DNA from: a bacterium
Lineage (GTDB): Bacteria > Pseudomonadota > Alphaproteobacteria > Ferrovibrionales > Ferrovibrionaceae
Assembly: GCA_022844005.1 (NCBI GenBank)
Contig: JALHMN010000030.1
Span: 1-36,115, forward strand
DNA length: 36,115 nucleotides
Direction of reading: 5' to 3'
A program made the translations under genes and the position numbers. The notes beneath the pieces are model-generated. The model had not been told where the DNA came from. It ran no database searches and saw nothing but the letters and a program-made list of their open reading frames with translations. Below are positions 6,735 to 15,632 of this stretch, one piece after another. How positions within the stretch are numbered: position 1 is the stretch's first letter; each line of letters starts with the position of its first letter.

Positions 6735-7610
6735 ATGTTCAAAGGCTCCATCACGGCCCTCGTCACCCCCTTCAAGGGCGGCAAGGTGGACGAGAAGGCG
6801 TTCCAGAGCCTGGTCGACTGGCAGATCAAGGAAGGCACCAGCGCGCTGGTGCCCTGCGGCACGACCGGCGAAAGCCCGACCTTGAGCCACGAGGAGCACG
6901 ACCGCGTGGTCGCGCTCTGCATCGAGGCGGCGGAGGGCCGGGTGCCGGTGATCGCCGGCACGGGCTCGAACTCGACCGAGGAGGCGATCCGCCTGACCCG
7001 GCAAGCCAAGAAGGCCGGCGCCACCGCGGCGCTGATCGTCTCGCCCTATTACAACAAGCCGACGCAGGCGGGGCTCTATGCGCATTTCGAGGCGATCGCG
7101 AAAGCCGTCGACCTGCCGATCATCGTCTACAACATCCCGCCGCGCTGCGTGATCGACATCCAGGTCGAGACCATGGCGAAGCTGGCCAAGATCCCGAACA
7201 TCGTCGGCGTCAAGGACGCCACCGGCGACATCACCCGCATCTCCCGCCAGCGGCGCGAATGCGGTCCCGATTTCTGCCAGCTCTCCGGCGACGATCCGCT
7301 GGCGCTCGGGCAGATGGCGCATGGCGCCGTCGGCTGCATCTCGGTGACCTCCAACGTGGCGCCGCGGCTGATGGCCGATTTCCAGAAGGCCTGGGCCGCC
7401 GGTGAGCGCGACAAGGCGCTCGCCATCCACGACCGCATGCAGCCGCTGCACGAGGCGCTGTTCGCCGAGACCAGCCCGGCCCCGATCAAGTTCGCCATGA
7501 GCCTGATCGGCAAATGCGAGGAGACGGTGCGCCTGCCGCTGGTCGGCTGTTCCGAGCCCACGCGCGATCGGGTGCGGGATGTGATGCGCCAGGTCGGCCT
7601 TCTCAACTGA
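6735..7610 (+). CDS. dapA: 4-hydroxy-tetrahydrodipicolinate synthase
   Basis: DapA condenses pyruvate with aspartate semialdehyde in the first committed step of lysine and diaminopimelate synthesis, in the cytosol. This 291-residue TIM-barrel enzyme shows the family residues: GTTGES (42-47), the catalytic tyrosine in IIVYNIPPR (Tyr132) and the Schiff-base lysine in GVKDATG (Lys160). ATG at 6735 sits behind the clear ribosome site GGGGAGG at 6722-6728. The in-frame extension to 6132 is a shadow over the glycosyltransferase. smpB follows 21 bp downstream, a pairing common in alphaproteobacteria. Nothing is missing or truncated. Confidence 0.96.
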   Translation: MFKGSITALVTPFKGGKVDEKAFQSLVDWQIKEGTSALVPCGTTGESPTLSHEEHDRVVALCIEAAEGRVPVIAGTGSNSTEEAIRLTRQAKKAGATAALIVSPYYNKPTQAGLYAHFEAIAKAVDLPIIVYNIPPRCVIDIQVETMAKLAKIPNIVGVKDATGDITRISRQRRECGPDFCQLSGDDPLALGQMAHGAVGCISVTSNVAPRLMADFQKAWAAGERDKALAIHDRMQPLHEALFAETSPAPIKFAMSLIGKCEETVRLPLVGCSEPTRDRVRDVMRQVGLLN

Positions 7611-7631
7611 CGCCCTTGAACCGCTCGTCCC

Positions 7632-8096
7632 ATGGCTGATCCCGTAAGGCGGGTGGCGGCGGACAACCGCCGCGCCCGCCACGACTATTTCATCGACGAC
7701 CACTTCGAAGCGGGCCTGATGCTGCAGGGCACCGAGGTGAAGTCGCTGCGTACCGGCAAGGCGAATCTGTCGGATGCCTATGCCGGCGAGCAGCGGGGTG
7801 AGCTGTTCCTGTTCAACGCCTATATCCCGGAATATTCGGGTGGGAACCGCTTCAACCACGAGCCCCGGCGGGCCCGGAAGCTGCTCTTGCACAAGCGCGA
7901 GATCGACAAGCTGCTCTCGCATGTGAAGCGGGGTGGCATGACCTTGATCCCGCTCTCGATCTACTTCAACGAGAAGGGCCGGGCGAAGGTCGATCTGGCC
8001 CTGGCCCGCGGCAAGAAGCACCATGACAAGCGCGCCTCGGAGAAGGAGCGCGACTGGAAGCGCGAGCAGGGCCGCATCATGCGTGATCGCGGCTAG
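7632..8096 (+). CDS. smpB: SsrA-binding protein SmpB
   Basis: SmpB carries tmRNA to stalled ribosomes for trans-translation. The 154-residue protein has the OB-barrel motifs [54 protein letters not shown] and the [13 protein letters not shown] segment. The basic C-terminal tail ends [19 protein letters not shown], the region that enters the empty mRNA channel. Length is standard. It follows dapA closely. The next gene starts 23 nt after its stop. Confidence 0.97.
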   Translation: MADPVRRVAADNRRARHDYFIDDHFEAGLMLQGTEVKSLRTGKANLSDAYAGEQRGELFLFNAYIPEYSGGNRFNHEPRRARKLLLHKREIDKLLSHVKRGGMTLIPLSIYFNEKGRAKVDLALARGKKHHDKRASEKERDWKREQGRIMRDRG

Positions 8097-8118
8097 GCTC
8101 GACGTCGGGAGGTTGGCG

Positions 8119-8781
8119 ATGGCGGGCGAGGACGGCGTCACCCTGATCGGCAAGCTGAAGGAAAAGCTGGTCGTCACCAAGCAGCAATGGGCGAGGGAGG
8201 GGCGTCTCCTCACCGGCCGCCCCAACGCCGAGCGCCTGCCGCCGGGCCAGCGCCTGGTGCGCGACTGGCCGGTGCTCGACCTCGGCATCCAGCCGCATAT
8301 TCCGCTCGATCTGTGGAAGCTCGTGATCGACGGCGCGGTGGAAAAGCCGGTCACCTGGGACTGGAACGCCTTCCTCGACGCCCCGCAGTCGGACTTCGTT
8401 TCCGACATCCACTGCGTCACCCAATGGTCGCGCTACGACAACCGCTGGTCGGGCGTTTCGGCGGCCAGCATCCTCGATCTGGTGAAGCCGAAGCCGGTGG
8501 CGAAGCACGTCGTCTTCCACGGCCATGACGGCTACCAGACGAATGTCACGCTCGCGATGTTCAGCGCCCCCGACGTGCTGGTGGCTCATTCCTGGGAGGG
8601 CGAGCCGCTCACCCGCGAACACGGCGGGCCGGCGCGCATCATCATGCCCCAGTTCTATCTCTGGAAATCGGCGAAATGGGTGCGTCGGATCGAGTTCCTG
8701 GCCGAAGATCGTCCGGGCTTCTGGGAGGTGCGCGGCTATCACAACGAAGGCGATCCCTGGAAGGAAGATCGCTACAGCTAG
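8119..8781 (+). CDS. Molybdopterin-dependent oxidoreductase (sulfite oxidase/MsrP-fold, COG2041)
   Basis: This 220-residue protein is a single sulfite-oxidase-fold molybdopterin domain. The motif DIHCVTQWSRYDNRWSGV includes the molybdenum-ligating cysteine (Cys99). HGHDGYQTNV and EHGGPARIIMPQFYLWKSAKWV are further family signatures. Unlike MsrP it has no Tat signal peptide, and no MsrQ-like haem membrane partner lies nearby, so it is probably cytosolic. ATG at 8119 is preceded by GGGAGG; the longer frame from 8023 overlaps smpB and is rejected. Its TAG shares the bases CTAG with the stop of the convergent uracil-DNA glycosylase. The substrate is unknown; sulfite or an oxidised sulfur compound is likely for the fold, but a guess. 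Confidence 0.85.
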   Translation: MAGEDGVTLIGKLKEKLVVTKQQWAREGRLLTGRPNAERLPPGQRLVRDWPVLDLGIQPHIPLDLWKLVIDGAVEKPVTWDWNAFLDAPQSDFVSDIHCVTQWSRYDNRWSGVSAASILDLVKPKPVAKHVVFHGHDGYQTNVTLAMFSAPDVLVAHSWEGEPLTREHGGPARIIMPQFYLWKSAKWVRRIEFLAEDRPGFWEVRGYHNEGDPWKEDRYS

Positions 8782-9431
8782 GCTTTCAGGTCTTCCGCGA
8801 TCCGGCCGATGACGGCGCGGAACATGGCGGGGGTCAGCACGCCGGTATTCGTGTTGTAGCGCGAGCAGTGATAGCTGTCGTAGAGCCGGACTTGGCCGAG
8901 ATCGTGCTCGGCACCATGTCCGAAGGGATGCGCGGCGAGGCGCCGGCCCAGCGCCCGCAGGACCGCGTCATGGGCGATGCGCCCAAGCGCCAGGATGGCG
9001 CGCAGGCCGGCTCCCGCCTCGATCTCCGCCTTCAGGAAGCGGTTGCAGGTGCGGATCTCGAGCGGCGTCGGCTTGTTCTCGGGCGGCAGGCAGCGCACGG
9101 CGTTGCAGATCCGCGCGTCGTTCAGAGTCAAGCCGTCGTCGGGACGCGCCTCGTAGACACCCCGCGCCAGGCCGAAATCCAGCAGCGTCGCGTAGAGGAG
9201 GTCGCCGGCGTAGTCGCCGGTGAAGGGGCGTCCCGTGCGGTTCGCTCCCTTCAATCCCGGTGCCAGGCCCACCACCAGCAGGCGCGCCGTCTCCGGCCCG
9301 AAGGAGGCGACGGGGGCGTTGTGGAAATCCGGGAAGATCTGACGGTTGCGTATGCGGAACTCGACCAGCCGCGGGCATTCGGGACAGTCGCGTCCCGGCT
9401 CGCCCGTGCTGCCCGCCGTTGCCGCGCTCAC
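8778..9431 (-). CDS. Uracil-DNA glycosylase, family 5 (UdgB-like, Fe-S)
   Basis: This 217-residue enzyme removes uracil, and in family 5 also other deaminated bases, from DNA to start base-excision repair. The N-terminal CPEC (16-19) and later cysteines in CNAVRC, RTC and SYHC fit the iron-sulfur cluster of families 4 and 5. The active-site motif GLAPG (55-59) followed by ANRTGRPFTGD is characteristic of family 5, and the C-terminal SYHCSRYNTNTG matches its third motif. GTG at 9431 overlaps the stop of the NYN gene (9428-9431, GTGA), which decides the start; the longer frame to 9899 is a shadow. Its 3' end shares CTAG with the molybdoenzyme gene. Confidence 0.9.
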   Translation of the reverse strand: MSAATAGSTGEPGRDCPECPRLVEFRIRNRQIFPDFHNAPVASFGPETARLLVVGLAPGLKGANRTGRPFTGDYAGDLLYATLLDFGLARGVYEARPDDGLTLNDARICNAVRCLPPENKPTPLEIRTCNRFLKAEIEAGAGLRAILALGRIAHDAVLRALGRRLAAHPFGHGAEHDLGQVRLYDSYHCSRYNTNTGVLTPAMFRAVIGRIAEDLKA

Positions 9432-10096
9432 CCGCGGCGGTTGCCGGAGGTGTAGCGGGGCGGCAGGGGCGTCGTGTCGATCTCGTCGTCCGGACCGTCG
9501 CCCGGTGCCGGCACGCCGCCCATTTCGGCCTGGCGGGCCATGCGCTGCTGCATCGCCTGCTCGCGCAATGCGGGGTCGCGCATGATCTTGGGTGCCAGGT
9601 CCTGCAGCTCGATAAACTGGTCGGCCTGCCGGCGCAGTTCGTCCGCGACCATCGGCGGCGAGCTGCGCAGCGTCGAGACCACCGAGCAGCGCACGCCCTT
9701 CTTCTGCACGCTCTCGATCAGGCGGCGGAAATCGCCGTCGCCGGAGAACAGCACCACATGGTCGAGGTGGTTCGCCATGTCGAGCATGTCGATGGCGAGC
9801 TCGATATCCATGTTGCCCTTGAGGCGGCGGCGGCCGTTCTCGTCGTAGAACTCCTTGGTCCGCTTGGTCACCAGGGTATAGCCGTTGTAGTCGAGCCAAT
9901 CGACCAGCGGGCGGAGCGGCGAATACTCCTGATCCTCGATGATGGCGGTGTAGTAGAAGGCTCGGATCAGCCGGCCGCGACTGGCGAACTCCTTCAGAAG
10001 TTTCTTGTAGTCGATGTCGAATTGCAGGCCGCGGGCGGCGGAATACAGATTGGCACCGTCAATGAAGAGCGCGAGGCGCTCCTGCGGATAGAACAT
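9428..10096 (-). CDS. NYN-domain (LabA/DUF88) predicted ribonuclease
   Basis: The 222-residue protein carries a PIN-like NYN domain over about residues 5-160. Conserved acidic residues appear in RLALFIDGANLY (Asp13), KGNMDIELAIDML and FSGDGDFRRLIE, consistent with a metal-dependent nuclease active on RNA. The C-terminal 60 residues are rich in Gln, Met, Pro and Asp and probably disordered. It is co-transcribed with the uracil-DNA glycosylase through a 4-nt overlap. In Rhodospirillales this gene usually lies close to folK-rpoZ-rsh; here an iron cassette separates them. The cellular target is not known. Confidence 0.88.
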   Translation of the reverse strand: MFYPQERLALFIDGANLYSAARGLQFDIDYKKLLKEFASRGRLIRAFYYTAIIEDQEYSPLRPLVDWLDYNGYTLVTKRTKEFYDENGRRRLKGNMDIELAIDMLDMANHLDHVVLFSGDGDFRRLIESVQKKGVRCSVVSTLRSSPPMVADELRRQADQFIELQDLAPKIMRDPALREQAMQQRMARQAEMGGVPAPGDGPDDEIDTTPLPPRYTSGNRRG

Positions 10097-10381
10097 TATG
10101 GTCCTCTAGGTTGAATGGGGCGGCCACGGCTCGCGGCAGATGAATGTCCGCGGAAATCGGCGCCCACGCGTTAGCGCTGGAATAGGCCGGTTGCGCAGCG
10201 ATGGCAAGGGGGGGCTCTCCGCCGAGCGATCTTCGCGTATGGAACAACAGGCGCGCGAAACCCGGCAGCCTCGATGGAGCCGCACCCAAGTCGGCCTACG
10301 GTCGTTCTCGCTATTGAGACTAAATTGCACTAAAGCTACTCTGGGGCCGGGACCTACGGGGCGAGCGACGAATCCGCGATC

Positions 10382-10885
10382 ATGACTTTGCCATCCACCG
10401 ACCTGCTGCGCGTGTTTCTGCGGGAGCGGCCGAGGCTGTTGCGGCTGATCGGCAGAATCGTGCGCAATCCGGTCGTGGCGGAGGATCTGGCCCAGGACAC
10501 GCTGCTCAGACTTTGGGAACAGCCCTTTGGCGCCGGGGACCGCAGCCTCCTGCTTCGCACCGGACAGAACCTCGCGATCGATCACCTGCGGGCCCAGACC
10601 GTTCGCAGTGCCTATGCGGCGTCGATGGTGGTGGAGCAGGTCGGTCGATCCGAACCGGAGCCCGATCGCGTCGCCGCCGACCGTCAGGCACTGGCGGGCT
10701 TCAGCGAAGCCCTTTCAGCCCTGCCTCAGCGGACACGGCAGATCCTGCTGCTGAACCGGCTGGACGGGCTGACATACGCGCAGATAGCCGTCCGGCTGGG
10801 AACCTCGGTCAGCACGGTCGAGAAGGAGATGATCCGGGCATTGCGGGCCTGTCGAGCCTGGCGGCGGAGCAGGCCAGAGGATTGA
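10382..10885 (+). CDS. ECF sigma factor, FecI-like
   Basis: This 167-residue RNA polymerase sigma factor has region 2 (LLRLIGRIVRNPVVAEDLAQDTLLRLWEQ, described here by its ends: about residues 20-48) and region 4 with the helix-turn-helix LTYAQIAVRLGTSVSTVEKEM (about 130-150). It groups by sequence style and context with FecI, which transcribes TonB-receptor genes when an anti-sigma protein signals that the receptor is loaded with its iron chelate. The FecR-like gene starts 77 nt downstream, followed by the receptor. The 285-bp upstream gap is shared with the NYN gene. It contains TCTC-N6-GAGA at 10305-10318, too weak to call an iron box. Confidence 0.9.
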   Translation: MTLPSTDLLRVFLRERPRLLRLIGRIVRNPVVAEDLAQDTLLRLWEQPFGAGDRSLLLRTGQNLAIDHLRAQTVRSAYAASMVVEQVGRSEPEPDRVAADRQALAGFSEALSALPQRTRQILLLNRLDGLTYAQIAVRLGTSVSTVEKEMIRALRACRAWRRSRPED

Positions 10886-10961
10886 GGACGGCCGGAGGAT
10901 GAGGAACCGCGGCCGTTGAGCCGTTGTGAATGGAGACAGTCGTCGGGGTCACGGGTCGGAT

Positions 10962-11948
10962 ATGGAGCGGTCGGACGAAGCGGAACAGGAGGAAATCGCG
11001 CAGGCCGCGGAAGCCTGGCATGTGCGCCTGAACGATCCTGGTGCGTCGGCGGCGGATCACTCGTCATTCCTGCGCTGGCGGGCGGCCGACGCCCGGCATG
11101 CGGCGGCGTTCAAGAGGGCGGCGGAACTCTGGGCGGATATCGGCCCGGCGGTCGAGGCGCTGGGCCGGGACGGCTGGCACCGCGCCCTGCCCATACGCAG
11201 GCGCCCCGCCCCGGTGTTGGGCGCAGTCTGTGGTCTCGCCGCTGCACTCCTTCTTACTTTCGGTTTTCTAGCGTGGCGTGATCCGGGATGGGGCGACCGG
11301 ATGTTCGCCGACTTTTCAACCACCCCCGGACAGCGCGAAGCGGTTACGCTCTCCGACGGTTCGCGTCTCGAACTGGATGCCGATAGCGCAGTCGGCCTCG
11401 CCTTCACGAGCCGAGGGCGCGAACTGCGACTGTTGCGGGGCCGGCTATGGGTCGATGCGGTCCGGGACGAGGGACGCCCGTTCCGGGTGACATCGGGTGA
11501 AGCGTCCGTCGAGGTACTGGGTACTGCGTTTTCGGTAGCGCGGCTGGACGGTGGGCTGACGGCCGTCGTCCAGCGCGGTCTCGTTGCCGTGTCCCGGGCC
11601 GGAGACAAGGTGATGCTGCAGGCGGGAGAAGCCGCCGATGCCGCCGCGGGAAGGCCGCTGTTAGTGCGATCGGCGCCGGCTGTGGCGCTAGCCTGGCGAC
11701 AGGGCCTGCTGGTCTTCGATGGCACGCCGCTCGGCGAAGTTGCCCGCACGCTCGAGCGCGCGGGGGCGGGGCCTGTGGCCCTGATCGATGCGGCCGCACG
11801 GCGGGCCGTCTTTACCGGCGTGTTCCAGGCCGATCGGCCCGAGGCGGTGCTGGCGGCACTTTCACCCGCGCTCGGCTTGCAAACGACGCGCGTTCCCGGT
11901 TTCGGCACCTTGATCCACCGCGGAGAAAATTTCGCCGGGCCGCGTTGA
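10962..11948 (+). CDS. FecR-like anti-sigma/signal-transducing membrane protein
   Basis: FecR proteins hold an ECF sigma factor at the inner membrane and sense the receptor's periplasmic STN domain. The N-terminal cytoplasmic part (AEAWHVRLNDPGASAADHSSF, cut here at the first 20 or so residues, and the WRAADARHAAAFKRA helix) binds sigma. One hydrophobic helix follows (VLGAVCGLAAALLLTFGFLA). The periplasmic FecR domain starts near STTPGQREAVTLSDGS, and a C-terminal secretin-like segment begins at FDGTPLGEVARTLERAG. From ATG at 10962 it has 328 residues. A GTG at 10926 would add 12 residues, and no ribosome site clearly decides. It lies between the sigma factor and the receptor gene. Confidence 0.9.
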   Translation: MERSDEAEQEEIAQAAEAWHVRLNDPGASAADHSSFLRWRAADARHAAAFKRAAELWADIGPAVEALGRDGWHRALPIRRRPAPVLGAVCGLAAALLLTFGFLAWRDPGWGDRMFADFSTTPGQREAVTLSDGSRLELDADSAVGLAFTSRGRELRLLRGRLWVDAVRDEGRPFRVTSGEASVEVLGTAFSVARLDGGLTAVVQRGLVAVSRAGDKVMLQAGEAADAAAGRPLLVRSAPAVALAWRQGLLVFDGTPLGEVARTLERAGAGPVALIDAAARRAVFTGVFQADRPEAVLAALSPALGLQTTRVPGFGTLIHRGENFAGPR

Positions 11949-11980
11949 GGAATCCATCGGTCCCGCTCGTTGTGTGAATA

Positions 11981-11999
11981 GCGAATAACTCTCATTCGC
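11981..11999 (+). promoter_or_regulatory. Candidate Fur-type iron box upstream of the TonB receptor
   Basis: The 19-bp site GCGAATAACTCTCATTCGC has perfect 6-bp outer arms (GCGAAT/ATTCGC) and matches 11 of 19 positions of the classical Fur consensus. It lies 26 bp before the receptor's GTG start. This is the place expected for iron repression of the receptor, independent of the FecI-like sigma. Confidence 0.5.
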
Positions 12000-12025
12000 G
12001 TTAACGGTGATGGCGGGGACGGATT

Positions 12026-14413
12026 GTGATTTTGATCAGGCGGCTGCGAGCGGGAACTTCTCTTATGGCCCTGCTGATGGCGATCGGTTTGTGGGCAACG
12101 GAAGTACGGGCGCAAGGGAGCGGCGCCGGCGTCGTCGGGGCGGACGCGGCCCGCGTCCATCGCTTCGACATGCCGGCGAAGCCCTTGCTCGAGGCGCTGG
12201 CGGAATTCACCGCAGCGACCGGCGTGCAGGTCTTCCGCCCCTCGGGCCAGGCGATCGGGGGCATGTCCGGTGCCGTATCCGGCAGCTTCACCGCCGAGCA
12301 GGCACTCGCTCGCCTGCTTTCCGGCACGGGTCTCGTCTTTTCCTTCACCGATGCGAGGACCGTGGCCCTGACCGCGGCGCCCGGATCTTCGGACGGCGCA
12401 ACGGTGCTGGCGCCGGTTACGGTCACCTCGACGCAGGATGCGGGCGGCGAGATGACCCGCAGCTATTCGGCGCGTCGCGCTTCTGCAGGGACCAAGACCG
12501 ATACGCCGCTGGAGAAGGTGCCGGCCAGCGTCCAGGTGGTGCCGAGGGCGGTGTTCGACGACCAGCAGGCGCTGCGGGTCGAGGAGGCGCTGCGCAACGT
12601 GTCCGGCACGGTGTTTGTCGATGGCGGTGAGGGCAAGACCTTCTTTTCGCGCGGCTTCAGCGCCTCGCTCTTCATGGATGGCGCGCTTCGGACCGAGTTC
12701 ACCGACGGTGACGGCTACTCGGCCGATCTTGATTCCTTCAACGTGCAGCGGATCGAGGTGTTGAAGGGCCCTTCCTCGGTGCTCTACGGCAGGGGCAATC
12801 CCGGCGGTACCATCAACATCGTCACCAAGCGCCCGCAGGCGGAGCAGTCCTTTGACGTCCGCGCCACCATGGGGGCGCACGGACTGGCCCGCGGCGCAGT
12901 CGATCTGGGCGGCCCTTTGGATGAACAAGGGATCTTCGGCTATCGCCTGAACGCGGTATACGAGCATGCGGAGAGTTTCCGCGACGAGGTGGAGAGCGAC
13001 CGCAAGCACATCGCGCCGATGATGCAGTGGAAGCCGACGGGCGACACCGTCGTTCTCCTCGATGTCGAACTGGCCGATATCGACCAGACGCCGGACGTGG
13101 GCATTCCGCGGATCGGCAACGGTCCTCTCGGCGGCGTGCCGCGCGACCGCTTCCTGGGTGAACCCACCGACAATTCGCAAAACAACAAGGAGCAGGTGCG
13201 GCTGCGGGTCGAGCACGCCTTCTCCGAGGCAACCTCGCTCCGGGCCGGCCTCGGCTATGCCGATACGCGCAACAAGTCCTATTTCACCCGGGGCAATGCG
13301 TTGGCTGCCGACGGCCGCACGCTGAACCGATCGATCATCGACAGTGCCTTCGAGTTCCAGGATCTGGATGCTCAGGTCGACCTGACCCAGAAAGTGTGGC
13401 TGGGCGGGCAGGAACACACGCTTCTCTTCGGGGTGGAAGCCGCCAAGCGCGACACGCTGTCGATCTTCAATTCGGCCGCCGCGGCCCCGATCGACGTCTT
13501 CAACCCGGTCTATGGCAACACCGCGCCGACCGGCGCCTTCTCGCTGTTCCGGCAGGGTACGGAGCGCAAGAGCTACGGTGCCTTCGGCCAGGCGCAAATA
13601 TCCATTTCCGACGCATTGACCCTCGTCTTCGGCGGCCGATTCGATTGGGTGGAACAGGAGCGCACCACCGGCACGCCGCTGATGAAGGACGACTTCGCCT
13701 TCAGCCCGCGGGTCGGCGCGGTCTACCAGGTGGCGGAGCCGATCTCCGTCTATGCGACCTATGCGCGGTCATTCACCCCGGTGAACGGATTTCCTCTCAC
13801 TTTCGGCGGCGAAACACTCGAGCCCGAGCGCGGCGAGTTGTGGGAGGGCGGCGTGAAGCTCGGCCTGCTCGATGACCGCCTCACCGCGAACGCCGCGCTC
13901 TACCAGATCGAGCGGCAGAACGTCGGCACGCCCGACCTCGCCAACCCGGGGTTCCAGATCAACGCGGGCGAACAGCGTAGCCGCGGCGTCGAATTCGACC
14001 TGGCCGGGGAACTCATGCCCGGTTGGCGCCTGATCGCTTCCTATGCCTATACCGACGCCCGGGTAACCAAGGCCGCCAACAACACCGCAGGCCGGCGGCC
14101 GGCCGGAATTCCGAAGCACAGCGCCAGCCTGTGGTCGACCTATGAATTCCGATCGGGCGATCTCGCCGGTCTCGGCTTCGGCGCCGGAGTCTTCGTTGTC
14201 GACAATCGCTACGGAAACGCCGCGAACACATTCGAGGTGGATGGCTATCTGCGCGCCGATGCCACCGTCTACTACCGGTTCGAGAACTACACCTTCCGCC
14301 TGAACGTGCAGAACCTCTTCGATGAGGAGTACTATCTGAACCCGACGCGGGCGAACTTCCTGTTGCCGGGCAGTCCGACAACCTTCCTGTTCTCCATCCA
14401 GGGGAACTTCTGA
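12026..14413 (+). CDS. TonB-dependent siderophore receptor with STN signalling domain
   Basis: This 795-residue outer-membrane receptor imports a ferric siderophore using TonB energy and signals through FecR. In order it has a signal peptide (MILIRRLRAG then a hydrophobic core, cleavage near VRAQG), an STN domain (about 45-115, starting HRFDMPAKPLLEALAEF), a plug (about 150-280, with the LKGPSSVLYGRGNPGG stretch typical of siderophore receptors), and a 22-strand barrel ending in an aromatic residue (FLFSIQGNF). GTG at 12026 follows GGGGACGGA; an internal ATG at 12065 would cut the basic start of the signal peptide. The PepSY gene starts 1 nt after the stop. The siderophore is unknown. Confidence 0.95.
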   Translation: MILIRRLRAGTSLMALLMAIGLWATEVRAQGSGAGVVGADAARVHRFDMPAKPLLEALAEFTAATGVQVFRPSGQAIGGMSGAVSGSFTAEQALARLLSGTGLVFSFTDARTVALTAAPGSSDGATVLAPVTVTSTQDAGGEMTRSYSARRASAGTKTDTPLEKVPASVQVVPRAVFDDQQALRVEEALRNVSGTVFVDGGEGKTFFSRGFSASLFMDGALRTEFTDGDGYSADLDSFNVQRIEVLKGPSSVLYGRGNPGGTINIVTKRPQAEQSFDVRATMGAHGLARGAVDLGGPLDEQGIFGYRLNAVYEHAESFRDEVESDRKHIAPMMQWKPTGDTVVLLDVELADIDQTPDVGIPRIGNGPLGGVPRDRFLGEPTDNSQNNKEQVRLRVEHAFSEATSLRAGLGYADTRNKSYFTRGNALAADGRTLNRSIIDSAFEFQDLDAQVDLTQKVWLGGQEHTLLFGVEAAKRDTLSIFNSAAAAPIDVFNPVYGNTAPTGAFSLFRQGTERKSYGAFGQAQISISDALTLVFGGRFDWVEQERTTGTPLMKDDFAFSPRVGAVYQVAEPISVYATYARSFTPVNGFPLTFGGETLEPERGELWEGGVKLGLLDDRLTANAALYQIERQNVGTPDLANPGFQINAGEQRSRGVEFDLAGELMPGWRLIASYAYTDARVTKAANNTAGRRPAGIPKHSASLWSTYEFRSGDLAGLGFGAGVFVVDNRYGNAANTFEVDGYLRADATVYYRFENYTFRLNVQNLFDEEYYLNPTRANFLLPGSPTTFLFSIQGNF

Positions 14414-14414
14414 G

Positions 14415-15632
14415 ATGCCGGCGCGCCGCGTCGTCTCGCTGCTGCACCGGTGGACCGGACTACTACTCGGGCTCGCTGTGGCCTTCGTCGGCCTGACCGG
14501 GAGCAGTGTGGTCTTTGCGCCCGAGATTGATCGTTGGCTCAATCCCGATCTGCATTTCGTGGAGCGCGGCGAGACGAGCGCGGCAGTCGATGACGTGCTG
14601 GCCACCGCCGTCGCCGCCCATGTCGGCCGACCGCCGACATTCGTCAGCATGAGGTTCGCGCCGGAACCCGGGCGCACTCACGTGATCCTGATGAAGGACG
14701 GCTTCGGGAAGGACAGCGGGCCTTTCCAGGAAGCATTCGTCGATCCGTGGTCCGGCCGGTTGCTCGGCATTCGCGTCACCGAGGACCGGTTCGCCGGGTT
14801 GCTGATCGGACTGCATGCACATCTTCTGTTGGGCGAGCATGGGCCGGGGGAGACGGCGGTGGGCCTGCTCGGCATCGTCCTGCTGTTGTTTGGTGCGAGC
14901 GGTCTCTATCTGTGGTGGCCCCGCGGACGGACCAAGGCGGCGGCCTTCCGCATTCGCCGTGGCCGGGGGAACTATTGGGCCACCTATGACACCCATAAGC
15001 TCGTAGGGGCGGGTCTGTCCGTCCTGATGATGCTGACCGCGCTGACCGGTCTCGTGCTGGTCTTTCCGGGTTATGTCCGGCCGCCGATCAAGGCGGTTTT
15101 CGACATACGGCCGCCGCCGCCGGCGCCGAAGTCGCTCGCCGATGCGGGGCCGGGCGTTGCGGCCGATGCCGCGTTGAAGGCGGCGCTCGGCGTTGTGCCA
15201 GGCGGCCTACCGACGGCGATCCAGGTGCCGGGCGCGGGCAACGGCAGCATCCAGGTCAGGCTCCGCGAAGCGGGCGATACCCGCATGCGCTACGCCGATG
15301 GCGGCGTGCAGGTGTTCGTCGATCGTCATTCCGGCGCGGTGCTGGAGGTTCGGCGCAACGATGCCCGTCCGACCGGCAGCCGGCTGCTGCATGAATGGGT
15401 GCTGCCGCTCCACACCGGCGATATTGCGGGTCTCGTCGGCCGAATCGCCATGCTGCTGGCCGGGATCGCCCCGGCAGTCCTGGTCGGCACCGGATTCTAT
15501 CTCTGGTCTAGCCGGCGGACGTTGCGACGGCGCAGGCGGGCGGCTGCCGCTTGCGCGGGCGCCGCCGCGCCGTCAGGTTCGCCTCGCCATGAGCATCCTG
15601 ATCGCGCTTGGCGCCAATCTGGCGTCACCTGA
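14415..15632 (+). CDS. PepSY-domain membrane protein (iron uptake associated)
   Basis: This 405-residue inner-membrane protein has four main hydrophobic helices: near the N-terminus (WTGLLLGLAVAFVGLTG), about 150-170, about 195-215, and near 350-375. Periplasmic PepSY-like segments lie between them, with VDPWSGRLLGIR and VFVDRHSGAVLEVRR. Histidines in LLHRWTG, GLHAHLLLG, DTHKLVG and PLHTGD are placed like haem or metal ligands, as in proteins thought to reduce siderophore iron. It follows the receptor gene by 1 nt, so the two share a transcript. The last 15 residues ([15 protein letters not shown]) are encoded by DNA that is also the start of folK in another frame, so this tail is probably not a conserved part of the family. 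Confidence 0.87.
   Translation: MPARRVVSLLHRWTGLLLGLAVAFVGLTGSSVVFAPEIDRWLNPDLHFVERGETSAAVDDVLATAVAAHVGRPPTFVSMRFAPEPGRTHVILMKDGFGKDSGPFQEAFVDPWSGRLLGIRVTEDRFAGLLIGLHAHLLLGEHGPGETAVGLLGIVLLLFGASGLYLWWPRGRTKAAAFRIRRGRGNYWATYDTHKLVGAGLSVLMMLTALTGLVLVFPGYVRPPIKAVFDIRPPPPAPKSLADAGPGVAADAALKAALGVVPGGLPTAIQVPGAGNGSIQVRLREAGDTRMRYADGGVQVFVDRHSGAVLEVRRNDARPTGSRLLHEWVLPLHTGDIAGLVGRIAMLLAGIAPAVLVGTGFYLWSSRRTLRRRRRAAAACAGAAAPSGSPRHEHPDRAWRQSGVT

Noticed and set aside
6474-8420. 648-codon reverse frame over dapA and smpB
   Set aside because: Antisense to three certain genes; no ribosome site or recognisable domain.
11057-13597. 846-codon reverse frame
   Set aside because: Antisense to the FecR-like and receptor genes, with low-complexity Arg/Gly/Ala composition and no motif.
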